Origin: Pseudomonas asplenii
GTDB lineage: Bacteria; Pseudomonadota; Gammaproteobacteria; Pseudomonadales; Pseudomonadaceae
Length of the DNA stretch: 64,000 nucleotides
Assembly: GCF_900105475.1 (NCBI RefSeq)
Contig: NZ_LT629777.1
Coordinates: 3,720,001-3,784,000 of the forward strand
Reading direction: 5' to 3'
The position numbers and the translations under genes were made by a program. The notes beneath the pieces were generated by a model that was not told the origin of the DNA, searched no databases, and saw only the letters and a list, made by a program, of their open reading frames with translations. Below are positions 1 through 8,311 of this stretch, piece after piece. Within the stretch, counting starts at the first letter, position 1, and every line of letters begins with the position of its first letter.

Positions 1-1
1 C

Positions 2-1342
2 GACTGGGCCGTCGAGCTGATCAAGGCCGGCAAGGCCTATGTCGATGACCTGACTCCCGAGCAGGCCAAGGAATACCGTGGCAGCCTGACCGAGCCTGGC
101 AAGAACAGCCCGTTCCGCGATCGTTCGGTCGAGGAAAACCTCGACTGGTTCGCCCGCATGAAAGCCGGCGAGTTCAAGGATGGCGAGCGCGTGCTGCGGG
201 CCAAGATCGACATGGCTTCGCCGAACATGAACCTGCGCGACCCGATCCTCTATCGTATTCGCCATGCTCACCATCACCAGACCGGTGACAAGTGGTGCAT
301 CTACCCGATCTACGACTTCACTCACGGCCAGTCGGATGCCATCGAAGGCATCACCCACTCCATCTGCACGTTGGAGTTCGAAAGCCATCGCCCGCTGTAC
401 GAGTGGTTCCTGGACAATCTGTCGGTGCCGTGCAAGCCGCGCCAGTACGAATTCTCGCGGCTGAACCTGAACTACACCATCACCAGCAAGCGCAAGCTCA
501 AGCAACTGGTGGATGAGAAGCACGTCAACGGTTGGGACGATCCGCGCATGTCGACCCTGTCGGGCTTCCGTCGTCGCGGCTATACGCCCAAATCCATCCG
601 CAACTTCTGCGAGATGGTCGGCACCAACCGTTCCGACGGCGTGGTGGACTTCGGCATGCTCGAATTCAGCATCCGTGACGACCTCGATCAGAGTGCGCCG
701 CGCGCCATGTGCGTGCTGCGTCCGTTGAAGGTGGTGATTACCAACTACCCGGAAGGTCAGGTCGAGAACCTCGAGCTGCCTTGCCATCCGAAGGAAGACA
801 TGGGGGTTCGCCACTTGCCGTTCGCCCGCGAGATCTACATCGATCGTGACGACTTCATGGAAGAGCCGCCCAAGGGCTACAAGCGCCTTGAGCCGGCCGG
901 CGAAGTACGCCTGCGCGGCAGCTACGTGATCCGTGCCGACGAAGCGATCAAGGACGCCGAGGGCAATATCGTCGAACTGCGTTGCTCCTACGACCCGGAC
1001 ACCCTGGGCAAGAACCCCGAGGGTCGCAAGGTCAAGGGCGTGATCCACTGGGTGCCGGCGGCGGCCAGCGTCGAGTGCGAAGTGCGCCTGTACGATCGTC
1101 TGTTCCGCTCGCCGAACCCGGAGAAGGCCGAAGACGGCGCCAGTTTCCTGGACAACATCAACCCTGACTCCCTGCAGGTCCTCACCGGTTGTCGTGCCGA
1201 ACCTTCGTTGGGCAACGCACAGCCGGAAGACCGTTTCCAGTTCGAGCGCGAAGGCTACTTCTGCGCGGATATCAAGGACTCGAAACCAGGCGCCCCGGTA
1301 TTCAACCGTACCGTGACCCTGCGCGACTCCTGGGGTCAGTGA
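2..1342 (+). CDS. glnS: Glutaminyl-tRNA synthetase, 3' part (5' end outside window)
   Basis: Charges tRNA-Gln with glutamine in the cytoplasm. The frame is open from base 2 and ends with TGA at 1340-1342, giving 446 residues. A full class I GlnRS has about 555, so roughly the first 110, including the HIGH motif, lie upstream. Visible family blocks are the acceptor-stem region ([19 protein letters not shown]), the second ATP signature read here as TSKRKL where Escherichia coli has MSKRKL, the [19 protein letters not shown] block, and the C-terminal beta-barrel anticodon-binding domains ending VTLRDSWGQ. cysS follows after 18 bases in the same direction, so the two synthetases are probably co-transcribed. 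Identity is very secure; the T in the KMSKS-like loop is seen directly and should not matter because the lysine is kept. Confidence 0.97.
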   Translation, partial: DWAVELIKAGKAYVDDLTPEQAKEYRGSLTEPGKNSPFRDRSVEENLDWFARMKAGEFKDGERVLRAKIDMASPNMNLRDPILYRIRHAHHHQTGDKWCIYPIYDFTHGQSDAIEGITHSICTLEFESHRPLYEWFLDNLSVPCKPRQYEFSRLNLNYTITSKRKLKQLVDEKHVNGWDDPRMSTLSGFRRRGYTPKSIRNFCEMVGTNRSDGVVDFGMLEFSIRDDLDQSAPRAMCVLRPLKVVITNYPEGQVENLELPCHPKEDMGVRHLPFAREIYIDRDDFMEEPPKGYKRLEPAGEVRLRGSYVIRADEAIKDAEGNIVELRCSYDPDTLGKNPEGRKVKGVIHWVPAAASVECEVRLYDRLFRSPNPEKAEDGASFLDNINPDSLQVLTGCRAEPSLGNAQPEDRFQFEREGYFCADIKDSKPGAPVFNRTVTLRDSWGQ

Positions 1343-1360
1343 TTCAGTCAAGGAATTAAC

Positions 1361-2743
1361 GTGCTTACGATCTACAACACGCTCACCAAGAGCAAAGAAG
1401 TCTTCAAGCCGCTGGATGGCAACAAGGTGCGCATGTACGTCTGCGGGATGACCGTGTACGACTTCTGCCACCTGGGCCACGGCCGCAGCATGGTTGCCTT
1501 CGACCTGGTGACCCGCTGGCTGCGTTTCAGTGGTTATGACCTGACCTATGTGCGCAACATCACCGACATCGACGACAAGATCATCAATCGGGCCAACGAG
1601 AACGGCGAGTCGTTCGAGGCGTTGACCGAACGCATGATCGCCGCGATGCACGAGGATGAAGCACGGCTGAACATCCAGAAGCCGGACATGGAGCCGCGTG
1701 CCACCGACCATATCGCTGGCATGCACGCGATGATCCAGACCCTGATCGACAAGGGTTACGCCTACGCACCGGGCAATGGCGACGTGTACTACCGCGTTGG
1801 CAAGTTCATGGGTTACGGCAAGCTGTCGCGCAAAAAGATCGAAGACCTGCGTATCGGTGCGCGGATCGAGGTCGACGAGTCCAAGCAGGATCCGCTGGAC
1901 TTCGTCCTGTGGAAAGCCGCCAAGCCGGGTGAGCCGAGTTGGGAGTCGCCGTGGGGCGCCGGCCGTCCGGGTTGGCATATCGAATGCTCGGTGATGTCGA
2001 CCTGCTGCCTGGGCGAGACGTTCGACATTCATGGTGGTGGCAGCGATCTGGAGTTCCCGCACCACGAGAACGAGATCGCCCAGAGCGAGGCGGCCACCGG
2101 CAAGACCTACGCCAATGCCTGGATGCACTGCGGCATGATCCGCATCAATGGCGAGAAGATGTCCAAGTCCTTGAACAACTTCTTCACCATTCGCGACGTG
2201 CTCGACAAGTACCATCCGGAAGTCGTGCGTTACCTGTTGGTGTCGAGCCACTACCGCAGCGCGATCAACTATTCGGAAGACAACCTCAAGGACGCCAAGG
2301 GCGCCCTGGAGCGTTTCTACCATGCGTTGAAAGGTCTGCCGAACGTGCCGGCGGCTGGTGGCGAGGCGTTCGTCGAGCGTTTCACCCAGGCAATGAACGA
2401 CGACTTCGGCACGCCCGAAGCCTGCGCGGTGCTGTTCGAGATGGTGCGCGAGATCAACCGTCTGCGCGACATCGATGTCGAAGCGGCGGCAGGGCTGGCG
2501 GCACGTCTCAAGCAGTTGGCTGATGTGCTCGGCGTGTTGCAGTTGGAGGCCGACGAGTTCCTGCAGGCGGGTGCCGCAGGGCGTGTCGATGCGGCGCAGG
2601 TCGAGGCGTTGATCCAGGCGCGCCTGGCGGCGCGAGCCAACAAGGACTGGGCCGAATCCGACCGTATCCGCGACCAGATCACCGCCATGGGCGTGGTGCT
2701 GGAAGACGGCAAGGGCGGTACCACCTGGCGTCTGGCTGACTGA
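1361..2743 (+). CDS. cysS: Cysteinyl-tRNA synthetase
   Basis: Class I monomeric synthetase that attaches cysteine to tRNA-Cys. It has 460 residues, the usual length. The first ATP motif is HLGH (residues 37-40) and the second is [11 protein letters not shown] (about 264-274). The zinc site that selects cysteine is present: Cys28 in YVCGMTVYD, Cys in [10 protein letters not shown], and His and Glu in [12 protein letters not shown]-terminal helical anticodon-binding and DALR-like region follows. Translation starts at a GTG preceded by AAGGA at 1349-1353; no in-frame ATG lies nearby upstream. It is 18 bases after glnS and followed by a clear terminator, so glnS-cysS ends here. Confidence 0.97.
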   Translation: MLTIYNTLTKSKEVFKPLDGNKVRMYVCGMTVYDFCHLGHGRSMVAFDLVTRWLRFSGYDLTYVRNITDIDDKIINRANENGESFEALTERMIAAMHEDEARLNIQKPDMEPRATDHIAGMHAMIQTLIDKGYAYAPGNGDVYYRVGKFMGYGKLSRKKIEDLRIGARIEVDESKQDPLDFVLWKAAKPGEPSWESPWGAGRPGWHIECSVMSTCCLGETFDIHGGGSDLEFPHHENEIAQSEAATGKTYANAWMHCGMIRINGEKMSKSLNNFFTIRDVLDKYHPEVVRYLLVSSHYRSAINYSEDNLKDAKGALERFYHALKGLPNVPAAGGEAFVERFTQAMNDDFGTPEACAVLFEMVREINRLRDIDVEAAAGLAARLKQLADVLGVLQLEADEFLQAGAAGRVDAAQVEALIQARLAARANKDWAESDRIRDQITAMGVVLEDGKGGTTWRLAD

Positions 2744-2763
2744 GCCGTGTGCTGAATAAACAG

Positions 2764-2788
2764 AAACCCGCCTTGTGCGGGTTTTTGT
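2764..2788 (+). terminator. Rho-independent terminator of glnS-cysS
   Basis: AAACCCGC and GCGGGTTT pair around the loop CTTGT, followed by a run of T. It starts 20 bases after the cysS stop codon. Confidence 0.9.
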
Positions 2789-2809
2789 TTATGGGGTGCG
2801 AGAAACAAC

Positions 2810-2831
2810 AAAGGCACCCGAAGGTGCCTTT
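2810..2831. terminator. Terminator hairpin between convergent cysS and folD
   Basis: AAAGGCACC and GGTGCCTTT pair around CGAA. On the plus strand it is followed by GTTTTTT. On the minus strand it lies 21 bases after the folD stop and is followed by GTTGTTT, so it probably serves folD and acts as a second stop for cysS. Confidence 0.8.
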
Positions 2832-2852
2832 GTTTTTTACTGCTGTCACCGA

Positions 2853-3707
2853 TCAGGCGTGCAGCGACTCAGCCGCATACAAGGTGTTTTCCAGCAGGCA
2901 GGCGCGGGTCATCGGGCCGACGCCGCCCGGGACCGGCGTGATCCAGCCGGCGCGGGGCAGGGCGGTCTCGTAGACCACATCGCCCACCAGCTTGCCGTCT
3001 TCCTGACGGTTGATGCCGACGTCGATGACGATGGCACCTTCCTTGACCCACTCGCCCTTGACCAGGCCCGGCTTGCCGGCGGCTACCACCAGCAGGTCGG
3101 CACGACCGACATGGCCGGCCAGGTCCTTGGTGAAGCGGTGGGTCACGGTCACGGTGCAGCCCGCCAGCAGCAGTTCCATCGCCATGGGCCGGCCAACGAT
3201 ATTGGACGCGCCGACGATCACCGCATTCATGCCGTACAGGTCGGCACCGGTGCTTTCCAGCAGGGTCATGATGCCTTTCGGGGTGCAGGGGCGCAGCAGC
3301 GGTATACGCTGGGCCAGGCGTCCGACGTTATAAGGATGGAAACCGTCCACATCCTTGTCCGGACGAATGCGTTCCAGCAGTTTGGAGGCATCGAGGTGCT
3401 CGGGCAGGGGCAACTGAAGCAGAATGCCGTCGATGCTCGGGTCGTCATTCAGGCGGTCGATCAAGTCGGTCAGCGCCTGTTGCGTGGTTTCGCTAGGCAG
3501 GTCATAGGCTTGCGAAATGAAGCCGACCTCTTCGCAGTCCTTGCGTTTGTGCGAGACATAAACCTGGGAGGCAGGATCGCTGCCGACCAGGATCACCGCG
3601 AGGCCTGGCGTACGCAGACCCTGCTGGCGACGCTCGGCGACACGTTGAGCGATCTGCTGGCGCAGACGAGCGGCGATCGCCTTGCCGTCGATTAGTTGTG
3701 CTGTCAT
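2853..3707 (-). CDS. folD: Bifunctional methylenetetrahydrofolate dehydrogenase / methenyltetrahydrofolate cyclohydrolase
   Basis: Interconverts 5,10-methylene-, 5,10-methenyl- and 10-formyl-tetrahydrofolate with NADP, feeding purine and formyl-Met-tRNA synthesis. The 284-residue length is standard. The N-terminal catalytic domain carries the family signature with the active-site lysine ([20 protein letters not shown], about residues 41-60) and [10 protein letters not shown]. The Rossmann domain has [15 protein letters not shown], and the C-terminal signature is [16 protein letters not shown]. It lies convergent to cysS and divergent from the tRNA cluster, the same arrangement as in other Pseudomonas genomes. 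Nothing is odd about it. Confidence 0.97.
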   Translation of the reverse strand: MTAQLIDGKAIAARLRQQIAQRVAERRQQGLRTPGLAVILVGSDPASQVYVSHKRKDCEEVGFISQAYDLPSETTQQALTDLIDRLNDDPSIDGILLQLPLPEHLDASKLLERIRPDKDVDGFHPYNVGRLAQRIPLLRPCTPKGIMTLLESTGADLYGMNAVIVGASNIVGRPMAMELLLAGCTVTVTHRFTKDLAGHVGRADLLVVAAGKPGLVKGEWVKEGAIVIDVGINRQEDGKLVGDVVYETALPRAGWITPVPGGVGPMTRACLLENTLYAAESLHA

Positions 3708-3839
3708 GACGCGTGATTAACCATCGAAAGGGGTGGAAAAAGAGCGCACATTCTCGCACGCCAAGGCGCGAGGGCAAAGGCGCTTGGTCTGGATATTCCC
3801 CTAACTCCTTTATATTTCTAAATTTTTTTCAAAAAAGAG

Positions 3840-3868
3840 TTGACGACTTTCCGGCTCGTCTATAACAT
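3840..3868 (+). promoter_or_regulatory. Candidate sigma-70 promoter for the tRNA cluster
   Basis: TTGACG at 3840-3845 is followed by TATAACAT at 3861-3868. The spacer is 15 bases to TATAAC or 17 to TAACAT. A transcript would begin near 3875, about 120 bases before tRNA-Arg. This is the only good promoter-like pair in the 289-base folD-tRNA gap; the rest of that gap shows nothing recognisable. Confidence 0.55.
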
Positions 3869-3996
3869 TCGTCGCACTTGTCGGGCACAGCCTAGCACTG
3901 GTTGAGAAGGTCGAGCTGAATAGGCGGATGTTAGAGTCTAGCTCAGCAAGATTGAAGCTCTTAGTTTGTAGTCATAGTAGAGTACAAATTAATAAG

Positions 3997-4073
3997 GCGC
4001 CCGTAGCTCAGCTGGATAGAGCATCCGCCTTCTAAGCGGATGGTCGCAGGTTCGAGTCCTGCCGGGTGCGCCA
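3997..4073 (+). tRNA. tRNA-Arg (anticodon TCT)
   Basis: 77 bases including encoded CCA. The acceptor arms GCGCCCG and CGGGTGC pair with one G-T. The anticodon stem TCCGC/GCGGA closes the loop CTTCTAA with TCT at 4031-4033. The T loop GTTCGAGTC is intact. It reads AGA codons. Confidence 0.97.
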
Positions 4074-4105
4074 TTAGGCAGCTTTGGCACAAGTAGCGCA
4101 ATATG

Positions 4106-4181
4106 GTGGGCGTAGCTCAGTTGGTAGAGCACAGGATTGTGACTCCTGTTGTCGTGGGTTCGATCCCCATCGTCCACCCCA
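4106..4181 (+). tRNA. tRNA-His (anticodon GTG)
   Basis: 76 bases with encoded CCA. The base before it, G at 4105, is the extra G-1 typical of tRNA-His and pairs with the discriminator C. The anticodon loop TTGTGAC carries GTG at 4139-4141, and the T loop is GTTCGATCC. It lies 32 bases after tRNA-Arg and is probably on the same transcript. Confidence 0.97.
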
Positions 4182-4190
4182 TATTCGAAT

Positions 4191-4221
4191 AAAGACGCCA
4201 GATTAATAATCTGGCGTCTTT
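4191..4221 (+). terminator. Hairpin between tRNA-His and tRNA-Leu
   Basis: A perfect 14-bp stem, AAAGACGCCAGATT against AATCTGGCGTCTTT, with the three-base loop AAT, followed by GCTTT. It would end the Arg-His transcript before tRNA-Leu, or act as a processing site. Confidence 0.75.
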
Positions 4222-4239
4222 GCTTTAACGGTTTTACCC

Positions 4240-4324
4240 GCGGACGTGGTGGAATTGGTAGACACACTGGATTTAGGTTCCAGCGCCGCGAGGCGTAAGA
4301 GTTCGAGTCTCTTCGTCCGCACCA
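4240..4324 (+). tRNA. tRNA-Leu (anticodon TAG)
   Basis: 85 bases with a long variable arm typical of class II tRNA. The acceptor arms are GCGGACG and CGTCCGC, followed by ACCA. The anticodon loop TTTAGGT has TAG at 4274-4276. It reads CUN leucine codons. It starts only 19 bases after the preceding hairpin. Confidence 0.97.
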
Positions 4325-4346
4325 TATTGGCTTCACATACAAAAGA

Positions 4347-4376
4347 CGGCGCAGCACCTGAATAAGGGCTGCGCCT
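4347..4376 (+). terminator. Terminator after tRNA-Leu
   Basis: GGCGCAGC and GCTGCGCC pair around a 12-base loop, followed directly by TTTTTT. It closes the tRNA cluster. Confidence 0.88.
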
Positions 4377-4384
4377 TTTTTGTT

Positions 4385-4640
4385 TAAGGTTCCGGCGGAT
4401 TCTGCGATGCGGTCTCTCCAGGTGCCTGTGCCTGGTTGCGGTCTTGTTGTTGCTGGATGCTGCCGGTTCTGCGTTCGGTCTGTTTGGCGGGCCGATTGCC
4501 GGGGTTCCGGTCGGTGGCCTCTTCTGTCTTGAAAGAGGGCGGCGAGGGCTCTGGCACAAGTGATTGCGTGTTGTCGGAAAAGGACGCCAACAGCCTGTTC
4601 CGACGAATAATTACCGGCTGTTTCCTGCTCGTTTTCAGCG
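4385..4640. other. tRNA-tig intergenic stretch without a supported gene
   Basis: The tRNA-Leu to tig gap is 408 bases. Apart from the terminator at its start and the promoter-like pair at its end I see no gene in it. Short open frames run through on both strands, but they have no ribosome site or recognisable family sequence and run into the tRNA genes or tig. Confidence 0.6.
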
Positions 4641-4642
4641 GG

Positions 4643-4671
4643 GTGACTTCTTGAGTATGACCCACTAGAAT
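4643..4671 (+). promoter_or_regulatory. Candidate sigma-70 promoter for tig
   Basis: GTGACT at 4643-4648 and TAGAAT at 4666-4671 are separated by 17 bases. The -35 matches TTGACA at four of six positions and the -10 is strong. The predicted start is about 55 bases before the tig ATG. Confidence 0.45.
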
Positions 4672-4732
4672 GCATGCCCTTGCTTCTGAGGTCGGAAACG
4701 GCCGGCTAACGTCTGTGCAACGAGGAATATCC

Positions 4733-6043
4733 ATGCAAGTTTCTGTTGAAAATACATCGGCTCTTGAGCGCCGCATGAGCATCACCGTGCCAGCTGAGCG
4801 CATCGAGACCCAGGTCAACAAGCGTCTGCAGCAGACTGCCCAAAAGGCCAAGATTGCAGGCTTCCGTCCTGGCAAGGTGCCAATGAGCGTGATCCGTCAG
4901 CGTTACGAAGCTGATGCCCGTCAGGAAGCGGTAGGTGACGTGATCCAGGCTTCCTTCTATGAAGCAGTGGTCGAGCAGAAGCTGAACCCTGCCGGTCAGC
5001 CTTCGGTCGAGCCGAAAGTGCTGGAGAAAGGCAAGGACCTGGAATACATCGCTACCTTCGAAGTGTTCCCCGAGTTCACCGTTGCCGGTTTCGATTCCAT
5101 CGCCGTCGAGCGCCTGAGCGCCGATGTGGCTGATGCCGATCTGGACAACATGCTGGAAATCCTGCGCAAGCAGAACACCCGTTTCGAAGTGGCCGAGCGT
5201 GCTGCCCAGAACGAAGACCAGTTGAACATCGATTTCGTGGGCAAGGTCGACGGCGAAGTATTCGCTGGCGGCTCCGCCAAGGGCACCCAACTGGTTCTGG
5301 GTTCCAACCGCATGATCCCGGGCTTCGAAGAGGGTCTGGTGGGTGCAAAGGCCGGTGAAGAACGTGTTCTGAACCTGACCTTCCCAGAGGATTACCAGAA
5401 CCTCGACCTGGCTGGCAAAGCCGCCGAGTTCACCGTGACCGTGAACACCGTTTCCGCGCCGACCCTGCCTGAGCTGAACGAAGCCTTCTTCGCCCAGTTC
5501 GGTATCAAGGAAAGCGGCCTGGACGGCTTCCGCACCGAAGTTCGCAAGAACATGGAGCGCGAACTGCGTCAGGCGATCAAGTCCAAGGTCAAGAACCAGG
5601 TAATGGACGGCCTGCTGGCTGCCAACCCGATCGAAGTGCCGAAAGCGCTGCTGGAGAACGAAGTGAACCGTCTGCGCGTGCAGGCTGTTCAGCAGTTCGG
5701 CGGCAACATCAAGCCTGACCAACTGCCGGCTGAACTGTTCGAAGAACAAGCCAAGCGCCGCGTCGTGCTGGGCCTGATCGTCGCTGAAGTGGTCAAGCAA
5801 TTTGACCTCAAGCCTGACGAAGACCGCGTTCGCGAACTGATCCAGGAAATGGCCTCGGCCTACCAGGAGCCAGAGCAAGTTGTGTCCTGGTACTACAAGA
5901 ACGAACAGCAACTGAACGAAGTTCGTTCGGTTGTGCTCGAAGAACAAGTTGTGGATACTGTTCTGCAGAAGGCGAAAGTGACCGATAAATCGGTCTCCTA
6001 CGAAGAAGCAGTCAAGCCTGCGGAAGCTCCACAGGCCGAATGA
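4733..6043 (+). CDS. tig: Trigger factor, ribosome-bound chaperone and prolyl isomerase
   Basis: Binds nascent chains at the ribosome exit and assists folding. The 436 residues are normal for the family. The N-terminal ribosome-docking domain includes the signature [16 protein letters not shown] (about residues 43-58). The FKBP-like isomerase domain (about 150-245) contains [19 protein letters not shown], and a long helical C-terminal arm completes the chaperone cradle. The start was set at the ATG giving [15 protein letters not shown], preceded by CGAGGAATATCC, although the frame stays open further upstream. It heads the block tig-clpP-clpX-lon, conserved across Gammaproteobacteria. An 11-bp hairpin separates it from clpP. 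Confidence 0.97.
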   Translation: MQVSVENTSALERRMSITVPAERIETQVNKRLQQTAQKAKIAGFRPGKVPMSVIRQRYEADARQEAVGDVIQASFYEAVVEQKLNPAGQPSVEPKVLEKGKDLEYIATFEVFPEFTVAGFDSIAVERLSADVADADLDNMLEILRKQNTRFEVAERAAQNEDQLNIDFVGKVDGEVFAGGSAKGTQLVLGSNRMIPGFEEGLVGAKAGEERVLNLTFPEDYQNLDLAGKAAEFTVTVNTVSAPTLPELNEAFFAQFGIKESGLDGFRTEVRKNMERELRQAIKSKVKNQVMDGLLAANPIEVPKALLENEVNRLRVQAVQQFGGNIKPDQLPAELFEEQAKRRVVLGLIVAEVVKQFDLKPDEDRVRELIQEMASAYQEPEQVVSWYYKNEQQLNEVRSVVLEEQVVDTVLQKAKVTDKSVSYEEAVKPAEAPQAE

Positions 6044-6070
6044 TTTTCTGACTCGTTGGAAAATACACAC

Positions 6071-6097
6071 CATAAGCCAGCCTCGCGCTGGCTTATG
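6071..6097 (+). terminator. Hairpin in the tig-clpP gap
   Basis: CATAAGCCAGC at 6071-6081 pairs perfectly with GCTGGCTTATG at 6087-6097. It is not followed by a run of T, so it may be an attenuator or an mRNA-stabilising processing site between tig and clpP rather than a full terminator. Confidence 0.55.
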
Positions 6098-6130
6098 CGT
6101 ATTCAAGACATGACTATTTGGGTGCAGAGC

Positions 6131-6766
6131 ATGTTCCGTAATTCTTATATTCAGCAGAACTCTGATATCCAGGCCGCTGGCGGCCTGGTCCCGATGGTTG
6201 TCGAGCAGTCCGCTCGTGGCGAGCGCGCCTATGACATCTACTCGCGTCTTCTCAAGGAGCGAGTGATCTTTCTGGTGGGCCCGGTAGAGGACTACATGGC
6301 CAACCTGATCTGTGCGCAGTTGCTGTTCCTTGAAGCGGAAAATCCGGACAAGGACATCCATCTCTACATCAACTCCCCGGGCGGTTCGGTAACGGCGGGT
6401 ATGTCGATCTACGACACCATGCAGTTCATCAAGCCGAACGTTTCGACCACCTGTATCGGCCAAGCCTGCAGCATGGGTGCGTTCCTGCTGACCGCCGGTG
6501 CCGAAGGCAAGCGTTTCTGCCTGCCGAACTCGCGCGTGATGATTCACCAGCCTCTGGGCGGTTTCCAGGGCCAGGCTTCGGATATCGAAATCCATGCCAA
6601 GGAAATCCTGTTCATTCGCGAGCGCCTCAACACGCTGATGGCCAAGCACAGCGGGCGTACCCTTGAAGAAATCGAGCGCGATACCAATCGCGACAACTTC
6701 ATGAGCGCAACCGCTGCACGTGAGTATGGCCTGATCGACGAAGTGATCGAAAAGCGCCCTGCGTGA
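6131..6766 (+). CDS. clpP: ATP-dependent Clp protease proteolytic subunit
   Basis: Serine peptidase that forms the 14-subunit chamber of ClpXP. It has 211 residues. The catalytic triad is visible: Ser114 in GQACSMGA, His139 in VMIHQPLGG and Asp in ERDTNRDNF. The oxyanion motif SPGGSVTAG is present. The start [12 protein letters not shown] was chosen by family length; the ribosome site (GGGTGCAG) is weak. An in-frame ATG 21 bases upstream (6110) is possible and would only lengthen the processed leader. It is followed by clpX after 112 bases that carry a heat-shock-like promoter. Confidence 0.96.
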   Translation: MFRNSYIQQNSDIQAAGGLVPMVVEQSARGERAYDIYSRLLKERVIFLVGPVEDYMANLICAQLLFLEAENPDKDIHLYINSPGGSVTAGMSIYDTMQFIKPNVSTTCIGQACSMGAFLLTAGAEGKRFCLPNSRVMIHQPLGGFQGQASDIEIHAKEILFIRERLNTLMAKHSGRTLEEIERDTNRDNFMSATAAREYGLIDEVIEKRPA

Positions 6767-6815
6767 AATAAGCCGCACAAAATAGGGGTGGTCGGCCGGT
6801 CCGATCACCTGCGGG

Positions 6816-6844
6816 CTTGAAAAAGCCTGCAATAGCCTTCATCT
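6816..6844 (+). promoter_or_regulatory. Candidate sigma-32 (RpoH) promoter for clpX
   Basis: CTTGAAA at 6816-6822 matches the heat-shock -35 exactly. CTTCATCT at 6837-6844 resembles the -10 CCCCATnT with two changes. The spacer is 14 bases, the same as in the lon promoter candidate. It would let clpX be induced separately from clpP. Confidence 0.55.
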
Positions 6845-6878
6845 TGTGTTGCAAGCCTATCGGATTTGGATCGAACGA

Positions 6879-8162
6879 ATGACTGACACCCGCAACGGCG
6901 AGGACAACGGCAAGCTGCTTTATTGCTCCTTCTGTGGCAAAAGCCAGCATGAAGTACGCAAATTGATTGCCGGCCCCTCGGTCTTTATCTGCGACGAGTG
7001 CGTCGACCTGTGCAATGACATCATCCGTGAGGAGGTGCAGGAAGCACAGGCCGAGAGCAGCGCGCATAAACTGCCTTCGCCTAAAGAAATCAGCGGCATC
7101 CTTGATCAGTACGTCATTGGTCAGGAGCGTGCCAAGAAGGTTCTGGCCGTAGCGGTATACAACCACTACAAGCGCTTGAACCAGCGCGACAAGAAAAGCG
7201 ACGACGTCGAACTCGGCAAGAGCAACATCCTGCTGATCGGCCCGACCGGCTCGGGCAAGACCCTGCTGGCCGAGACATTGGCGCGCCTGCTGAATGTACC
7301 GTTCACCATCGCTGACGCAACCACCCTCACCGAGGCTGGTTATGTGGGCGAGGACGTGGAAAACATCATTCAGAAGTTGCTGCAGAAGTGCGATTACGAT
7401 GTGGAGAAGGCCCAGATGGGCATTGTCTACATCGACGAAATCGACAAGATTTCCCGCAAGTCCGACAACCCTTCGATTACCCGCGACGTTTCCGGCGAGG
7501 GCGTGCAGCAGGCCTTGCTGAAGTTGATCGAAGGTACGGTCGCTTCCGTTCCGCCACAAGGCGGCCGCAAGCACCCGCAGCAGGAGTTCCTGCAGGTCGA
7601 CACCCGTAACATCCTGTTCATCTGTGGTGGTGCGTTCTCCGGCCTGGAGAAGGTCATCCAGAACCGTTCGACCAAGGGTGGTATCGGTTTCACGGCCGAG
7701 GTCCGCAGCAAGGAAGAGGGTAAGAAGGTTGGCGAATCCCTGCGTGAAGTCGAACCTGACGATCTGGTCAAGTTCGGTCTGATCCCCGAGTTCGTCGGTC
7801 GTTTGCCGGTTCTGGCGACTCTGGACGAGCTGGATGAGGCTGCATTGATGCAGATCCTCACCGAGCCGAAGAACGCCTTGACCAAGCAGTATGCCAAGTT
7901 GTTCGAAATGGAAGGCGTTGACCTCGAGTTCCGTGCCGATGCGCTGAAATCCGTGGCCAAGCGTGCCCTGGAGCGTAAGACCGGTGCCCGTGGTCTGCGT
8001 TCGATCCTGGAAGGCATCCTGCTCGACACCATGTACGAAATCCCGTCGCAATCGGACGTGAGTAAAGTGGTGATCGACGAAAGCGTCATAGAAGGCAAGT
8101 CCCAGCCGCTGTACATCTATGAGAACAGTGAGCCGACCGCCAAGGCCGCACCTGACGCGTAA
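6879..8162 (+). CDS. clpX: ATP-dependent Clp protease ATPase subunit
   Basis: AAA+ unfoldase that recognises substrates, unfolds them and feeds them into ClpP. It has 427 residues. The N-terminal zinc-binding domain has four cysteines, Cys16, Cys19, Cys38 and Cys41 (YCSFCGK and ICDEC). Walker A is GPTGSGKT (about 120-127) and Walker B is VYIDEIDK. The pore loop GYVGEDV and the ClpP-contact loop region in the large domain are present, and sensor-2 is in [12 protein letters not shown]. The start giving [11 protein letters not shown] was preferred to an upstream ATG at 6846 because family members begin there. A strong terminator follows. Confidence 0.97.
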   Translation: MTDTRNGEDNGKLLYCSFCGKSQHEVRKLIAGPSVFICDECVDLCNDIIREEVQEAQAESSAHKLPSPKEISGILDQYVIGQERAKKVLAVAVYNHYKRLNQRDKKSDDVELGKSNILLIGPTGSGKTLLAETLARLLNVPFTIADATTLTEAGYVGEDVENIIQKLLQKCDYDVEKAQMGIVYIDEIDKISRKSDNPSITRDVSGEGVQQALLKLIEGTVASVPPQGGRKHPQQEFLQVDTRNILFICGGAFSGLEKVIQNRSTKGGIGFTAEVRSKEEGKKVGESLREVEPDDLVKFGLIPEFVGRLPVLATLDELDEAALMQILTEPKNALTKQYAKLFEMEGVDLEFRADALKSVAKRALERKTGARGLRSILEGILLDTMYEIPSQSDVSKVVIDESVIEGKSQPLYIYENSEPTAKAAPDA

Positions 8163-8181
8163 GCGTCGGAGCATGTGACCT

Positions 8182-8205
8182 AAAAGGGGCCTTCTGGCCC
8201 CTTTT
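8182..8205 (+). terminator. Terminator after clpX
   Basis: AAAAGGGGCC and GGCCCCTTTT pair around TTCT, followed by GCTTTTCC. It separates clpX from lon. Confidence 0.85.
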
Positions 8206-8223
8206 GCTTTTCCTGACAGGGCG

Positions 8224-8252
8224 CTTGTTTTTTTCCCAAGCAACCCCCATCT
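8224..8252 (+). promoter_or_regulatory. Candidate sigma-32 (RpoH) promoter for lon
   Basis: CTTGTTT at 8224-8230 and CCCCATCT at 8245-8252 with a 14-base spacer. The -10 matches the heat-shock consensus CCCCATnT exactly. The transcript would start about 50 bases before the lon ATG. Confidence 0.72.
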
Positions 8253-8311
8253 TGATCCTAAGCTTACTTTCTATCTGTTCCCGGCCTCAGGGCCGCCGTA
8301 GAGGCGAAATC

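Noticed and set aside
4436..4654. Short plus-strand open frame between tRNA-Leu and tig
   Set aside because: No ribosome site, no family match, and it covers the likely tig promoter.
3989..4675. Minus-strand open frame across the three tRNA genes
   Set aside because: It reads through the tRNAs in reverse; such frames are a common false annotation.
4706..6832. Open frame of about 700 codons on the minus strand over tig and clpP
   Set aside because: It is the complement of well-identified genes in GC-rich DNA, with no family sequence or start context of its own.
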